Shown piece by piece: positions 36,843 to 38,656 of a stretch of 38,656 bases of DNA; position 1 is the stretch's first letter, and the number at the start of each line of letters is the position of its first letter. Made by a program: the position numbers and the translations under genes. The notes beneath the pieces were generated by a model that saw only the letters and a list, made by a program, of their open reading frames with translations, searched no databases and had not been told where the DNA came from. Source of the DNA: a bacterium (lineage in GTDB: Bacteria; Zixibacteria; MSB-5A5; GN15; FEB-12); contig JARGFS010000011.1 of assembly GCA_029211095.1 (NCBI GenBank), positions 1-38,656 of the forward strand, written 5' to 3'.

Positions 36843-36867
36843 TCACCCTGAGCCTGTCGAAGGGTGA
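36843..36867. repeat. Short REP-like palindrome
   Basis: A 25-bp inverted repeat with perfect arms TCACCCT and AGGGTGA around GAGCCTGTCGA. Very similar short palindromes (CCTGAGCCTGTCGAAGGG type) are dispersed in many unrelated bacterial genomes as intergenic REP elements. It lies just beyond the pth promoter and just before the first long repeat unit, and is distinct from that unit. Confidence 0.6.
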
Positions 36868-36883
36868 TCTCATGAAATGCTTT

Positions 36884-37006
36884 GGGTGGCCGGCTCAAAC
36901 TCGTTTGTGCCGGATTCATGCATCAACATTATCACAGAGAGAATCACGCCCAAACAAGTTTGGGCGTGGCACCCCATACCAGATGAGTGTACTCTTTCCA
37001 GTTGTC
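36884..37006 (+). repeat. REPtron-like repeat unit 1 (123 bp)
   Basis: A full unit beginning GGGTGGCCGGC and ending TTCCAGTTGTC. It contains two hairpins. The first pairs CCGGC/GCCGG and CAAAC/GTTTG around a TC loop with one T-T mismatch. The second is CGCCCAAAC AA GTTTGGGCG at 36947-36966. The two hairpins share a CAAAC-NN-GTTTG core, as in paired REP (BIME) elements. Confidence 0.85.
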
Positions 37007-37043
37007 GGGTGGCCGGCTCAAACTCGTTTGTGCCGGATTCATG
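37007..37043 (+). repeat. REPtron-like repeat unit 2 (partial, hairpin 1 only)
   Basis: The first 37 bases of the unit follow unit 1 directly, then similarity stops after GGATTCATG. The next ~87 bp (37044-37130) show no gene or repeat. Confidence 0.8.
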
Positions 37044-37130
37044 AACTTTGGACATGCCGATTCAGATTCACTGACACCCATTGTCAGTCCAGCTTCCTAA
37101 CTTGAAGTGTGTAAACTAAACAACAACTTT

Positions 37131-37165
37131 GGGTGGCCGGCTCAAACTCGTTTGTGCCGGATTCA
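37131..37165 (+). repeat. REPtron-like repeat unit 3 (partial, hairpin 1 only)
   Basis: A third copy of the first hairpin ends at CGGATTCA, 18 bases before the transposase ATG. It contains no stop in the transposase frame, so the frame reads back into the repeat from a GTG at 37133. Confidence 0.8.
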
Positions 37166-37183
37166 CATTCACAGGATCAAATC

Positions 37184-37732
37184 ATGAACAAGCGAGTACA
37201 TTTCAACACGCCAAACCACATACATGAGCTGACTTTTTCCTGCTATCATCGACGACCATTCCTGAATGATCCCAATCACGGTCAACTCTTGGTGGAAGCA
37301 ATTGATAGATCCAAAGAGAAACTTGAGTTCAGTCTATTGGGATATGTTTTCATGCCGAATCATATACATCTGTTGATACTCCCCTTGAGACAAAAGTACC
37401 AGATCAGCCTCATTCTAAAGAGCATTAAACAATCCGTTTCTCGTAGTGTAATGATACTGACACGAAAGACTAATCCAAACAGCTTAGATAGTTTCAAAAC
37501 CAAATCAAAGTCGAAGCCTTTCAGATTCTGGCAGCCGGGAGGTGGTTACGACAGAAACATCATCAGCCAAGTTGCACTGAGGAAGTCCATTGATTATATA
37601 CATAATAACCCAGTTAAGGCAGGCTTGGTTCAGTCACCAGACGAATGGGAGTGGTCGAGTTTCAAAGATTGGGCGAACTTGGGGCATGGACCAATTGCAG
37701 TGGACTTAGAGGCAATGCCCTTTGTTAAGTAG
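37184..37732 (+). CDS. REP-associated tyrosine transposase (RAYT, Y1/HUH family)
   Basis: A 182-aa transposase from ATG 37184, supported by AGGA at 37172-37175. The HUH metal-binding motif is in MPNHIHLLI (H60, H62). The catalytic tyrosine is Y138 in SIDYIHNNPVKAGLV, the signature of the RAYT branch. Upstream FWQPGGGYDRNI and downstream EWEWSSF are also family-typical. RAYTs nick one strand at REP hairpins and are thought to disperse them. The gene is intact and flanked on both sides by copies of a two-hairpin repeat, forming a REPtron. Base composition is more AT-rich than in neighbouring genes, consistent with acquisition. Confidence 0.93.
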   Translation: MNKRVHFNTPNHIHELTFSCYHRRPFLNDPNHGQLLVEAIDRSKEKLEFSLLGYVFMPNHIHLLILPLRQKYQISLILKSIKQSVSRSVMILTRKTNPNSLDSFKTKSKSKPFRFWQPGGGYDRNIISQVALRKSIDYIHNNPVKAGLVQSPDEWEWSSFKDWANLGHGPIAVDLEAMPFVK

Positions 37733-37748
37733 AATAAAAATTGAGTAC

Positions 37749-37872
37749 GGGTGGCCGGGACAAACTTGTTTGTGCCGGATTCATGCATCAACATTATCAC
37801 CAGAGAGAATCATGCCCAAACAAGTTTGGGCGTGGTACCCCATACCAGATGAGTGTACTCTTTCCAGTTGTC
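37749..37872 (+). repeat. REPtron-like repeat unit 4 (124 bp)
   Basis: A full unit directly downstream of the transposase. Hairpin 1 reads CAAACTTGTTTG here; hairpin 2 is GCCCAAACAAGTTTGGGC. It matches unit 1 at all but a few positions. Confidence 0.85.
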
Positions 37873-37996
37873 GGGTGGCTGGCTCAAACTCGTTTGTGCC
37901 GGATTTATGCATCAACATTATCACCAGAGAGAATCATGCCCAAATAAGTTTGGGCGTGGCACCCCATCCCAGATGAGTGTACTCTTTCCAGTTGTC
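37873..37996 (+). repeat. REPtron-like repeat unit 5 (124 bp)
   Basis: A full unit in perfect head-to-tail tandem with unit 4. One base of hairpin 2 is changed (CCCAAATAAGTTTGGG), leaving a G-T pair in the stem. Confidence 0.85.
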
Positions 37997-38091
37997 GGGT
38001 GGCCGGCTCAAACTCGTTTGTGCCGGATTCATGCATCAACATTATCAGAGAGAATCATGCCCAAACAAGTTTGGGCGTGGCACCCCATCCC
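37997..38091 (+). repeat. REPtron-like repeat unit 6 (truncated)
   Basis: Contains both hairpins but ends after CACCCCATCCC; the last ~30 bases of the unit are missing. The following 38092-38168 shows no feature before the response-regulator stop codon. Confidence 0.82.
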
Positions 38092-38168
38092 GACAGGGCT
38101 ACTCAGATTGTATGAGATTCAGTTCAAACCGGTGATACGGGCCGAAGGCATAAATCTGGCTATGTCAG

Positions 38169-38656
38169 TCAGTCGACCTTGGCAAATCGGTAGCCGACAC
38201 CCCGAATAGTCTCGATATACTTCGGCTCTTTCGGGTCGTCCTCAAAAATCTTGCGAAGTTTCAAGATAAAATTGTCAATCGTCCGGTTAGTCGGATAAAT
38301 ATGATACCCCCAGACAGCATCGAGCAGTTGATCCCGGCTGACCACGGTCCCCATCCGCTCCGTAAGGTATTTCATTACCATACACTCCTTACGCGTCAGG
38401 TCAAACTGACCTCCGGGACCGCTGGCTACATAAGTGGTAAAATCTATCGAGCGACCATCGAATTCAAACTTATCTTCAACTTCCTCTTTGGGAGTCAGCC
38501 AGGCTTGCCGTCTGAATATCCCCTGTATGCGGGCCAGCAGTTCTGCCACTTCAAACGGTTTGGTGATATAGTCATCGCCGCCGGAGAGAAGCCCGTCAAT
38601 CCGGTCATTGGTCTGATCGCGAGCCGAAGTAAACAGAATGGGAATGGTAGCTCCGG
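38169..38656 (-). CDS. OmpR/PhoB-family response regulator (partial, N-terminus beyond window)
   Basis: The frame runs off the right edge, so the N-terminal half of the receiver domain with the phospho-acceptor Asp is missing. The visible part starts with the end of the receiver domain: PILFTSARDQTNDRIDGLLSGGDDYITKPFEVAELLARI. It contains the conserved Ser/Thr-Ala switch and the K of TKPF. The winged-helix DNA-binding domain follows: LTRKECMVMKYLTERMGTVVSRDQLLDAVWGY, then RTIDNFILKLRKIFEDDP and TIRGVGYRFAKVD. It should be a transcription factor phosphorylated by a histidine kinase not in the window. Confidence 0.93.
   Translation of the reverse strand, partial: GATIPILFTSARDQTNDRIDGLLSGGDDYITKPFEVAELLARIQGIFRRQAWLTPKEEVEDKFEFDGRSIDFTTYVASGPGGQFDLTRKECMVMKYLTERMGTVVSRDQLLDAVWGYHIYPTNRTIDNFILKLRKIFEDDPKEPKYIETIRGVGYRFAKVD

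Noticed and set aside
36884-38091. Possible CRISPR array
   Set aside because: The units are ~124 bp, head-to-tail without unique spacers, contain two hairpins and flank a RAYT transposase. No cas gene is present.

Overview
This 38.7 kb window looks like the chromosome of a Gram-negative-type bacterium from an uncultured lineage. My best guess is candidate phylum Zixibacteria or a close relative in the FCB group. That is an inference from many secreted proteins ending in a paired 'DITDLTY-VD-MF-GG' dockerin-like module, gingipain-like and metzincin-like secreted peptidases, and MopE-type and thrombospondin-type-3 calcium-loop repeats. No 16S gene is present to test it. There is no phage, plasmid or CRISPR locus.

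Region 1 (1-23.1 kb) is an exoprotein region. It holds six genes for large secreted proteins: an FG-GAP repeat protein, a C25 gingipain-like peptidase, a MopE-repeat protein with a BNR-like N-terminal part, a small FN3-like protein, an M12B-like metallopeptidase with a beta-propeller, and an M23 peptidase. Each has a signal peptide and the same C-terminal tandem dockerin-like module, and most look like single-gene transcription units with their own promoter and terminator. Embedded between the first two is a divergent signalling pair: a GAF-SpoIIE (PP2C-type) phosphatase and a Ser/Thr kinase fused to a TolB-like domain and TPRs. Their promoters appear to overlap in one palindrome.

Region 2 (23.1-30.3 kb) begins with a gene-free stretch containing a run of hairpins ending in a strong orphan terminator, which is a candidate non-coding RNA. 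It is followed by small genes: a 75-aa protein, two tandem paralogous two-TM proteins, a zinc-ribbon protein and a GIN-domain (DUF2807) protein. Then come the dciA-like gene and gyrB, a TPR protein, an AHSA1/START-like protein and a previously uncalled 35-aa membrane peptide.

Region 3 (30.3-36.8 kb, all minus strand) is a probable ten-gene operon in the order pth, rpsF, rpsR, DUF2232 membrane protein, rplI, DUF151 nuclease-like protein, TPR plus periplasmic-binding protein, and three small proteins. The ssb gene often found between rpsF and rpsR is absent. pth and dciA both have a promoter-like -10 box placed so close to the ATG that their mRNAs may be leaderless.

Region 4 (36.8-38.7 kb) is a REPtron-like island: a RAYT-type Y1 transposase flanked by six full or partial copies of a ~124-bp two-hairpin repeat. 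The window ends inside an OmpR-family response regulator gene.

The most interesting signals are the dockerin-like module, whose cysteine pattern predicts its disulfide pairing; the kinase/phosphatase shared promoter palindrome; the orphan structured RNA; and the REPtron.
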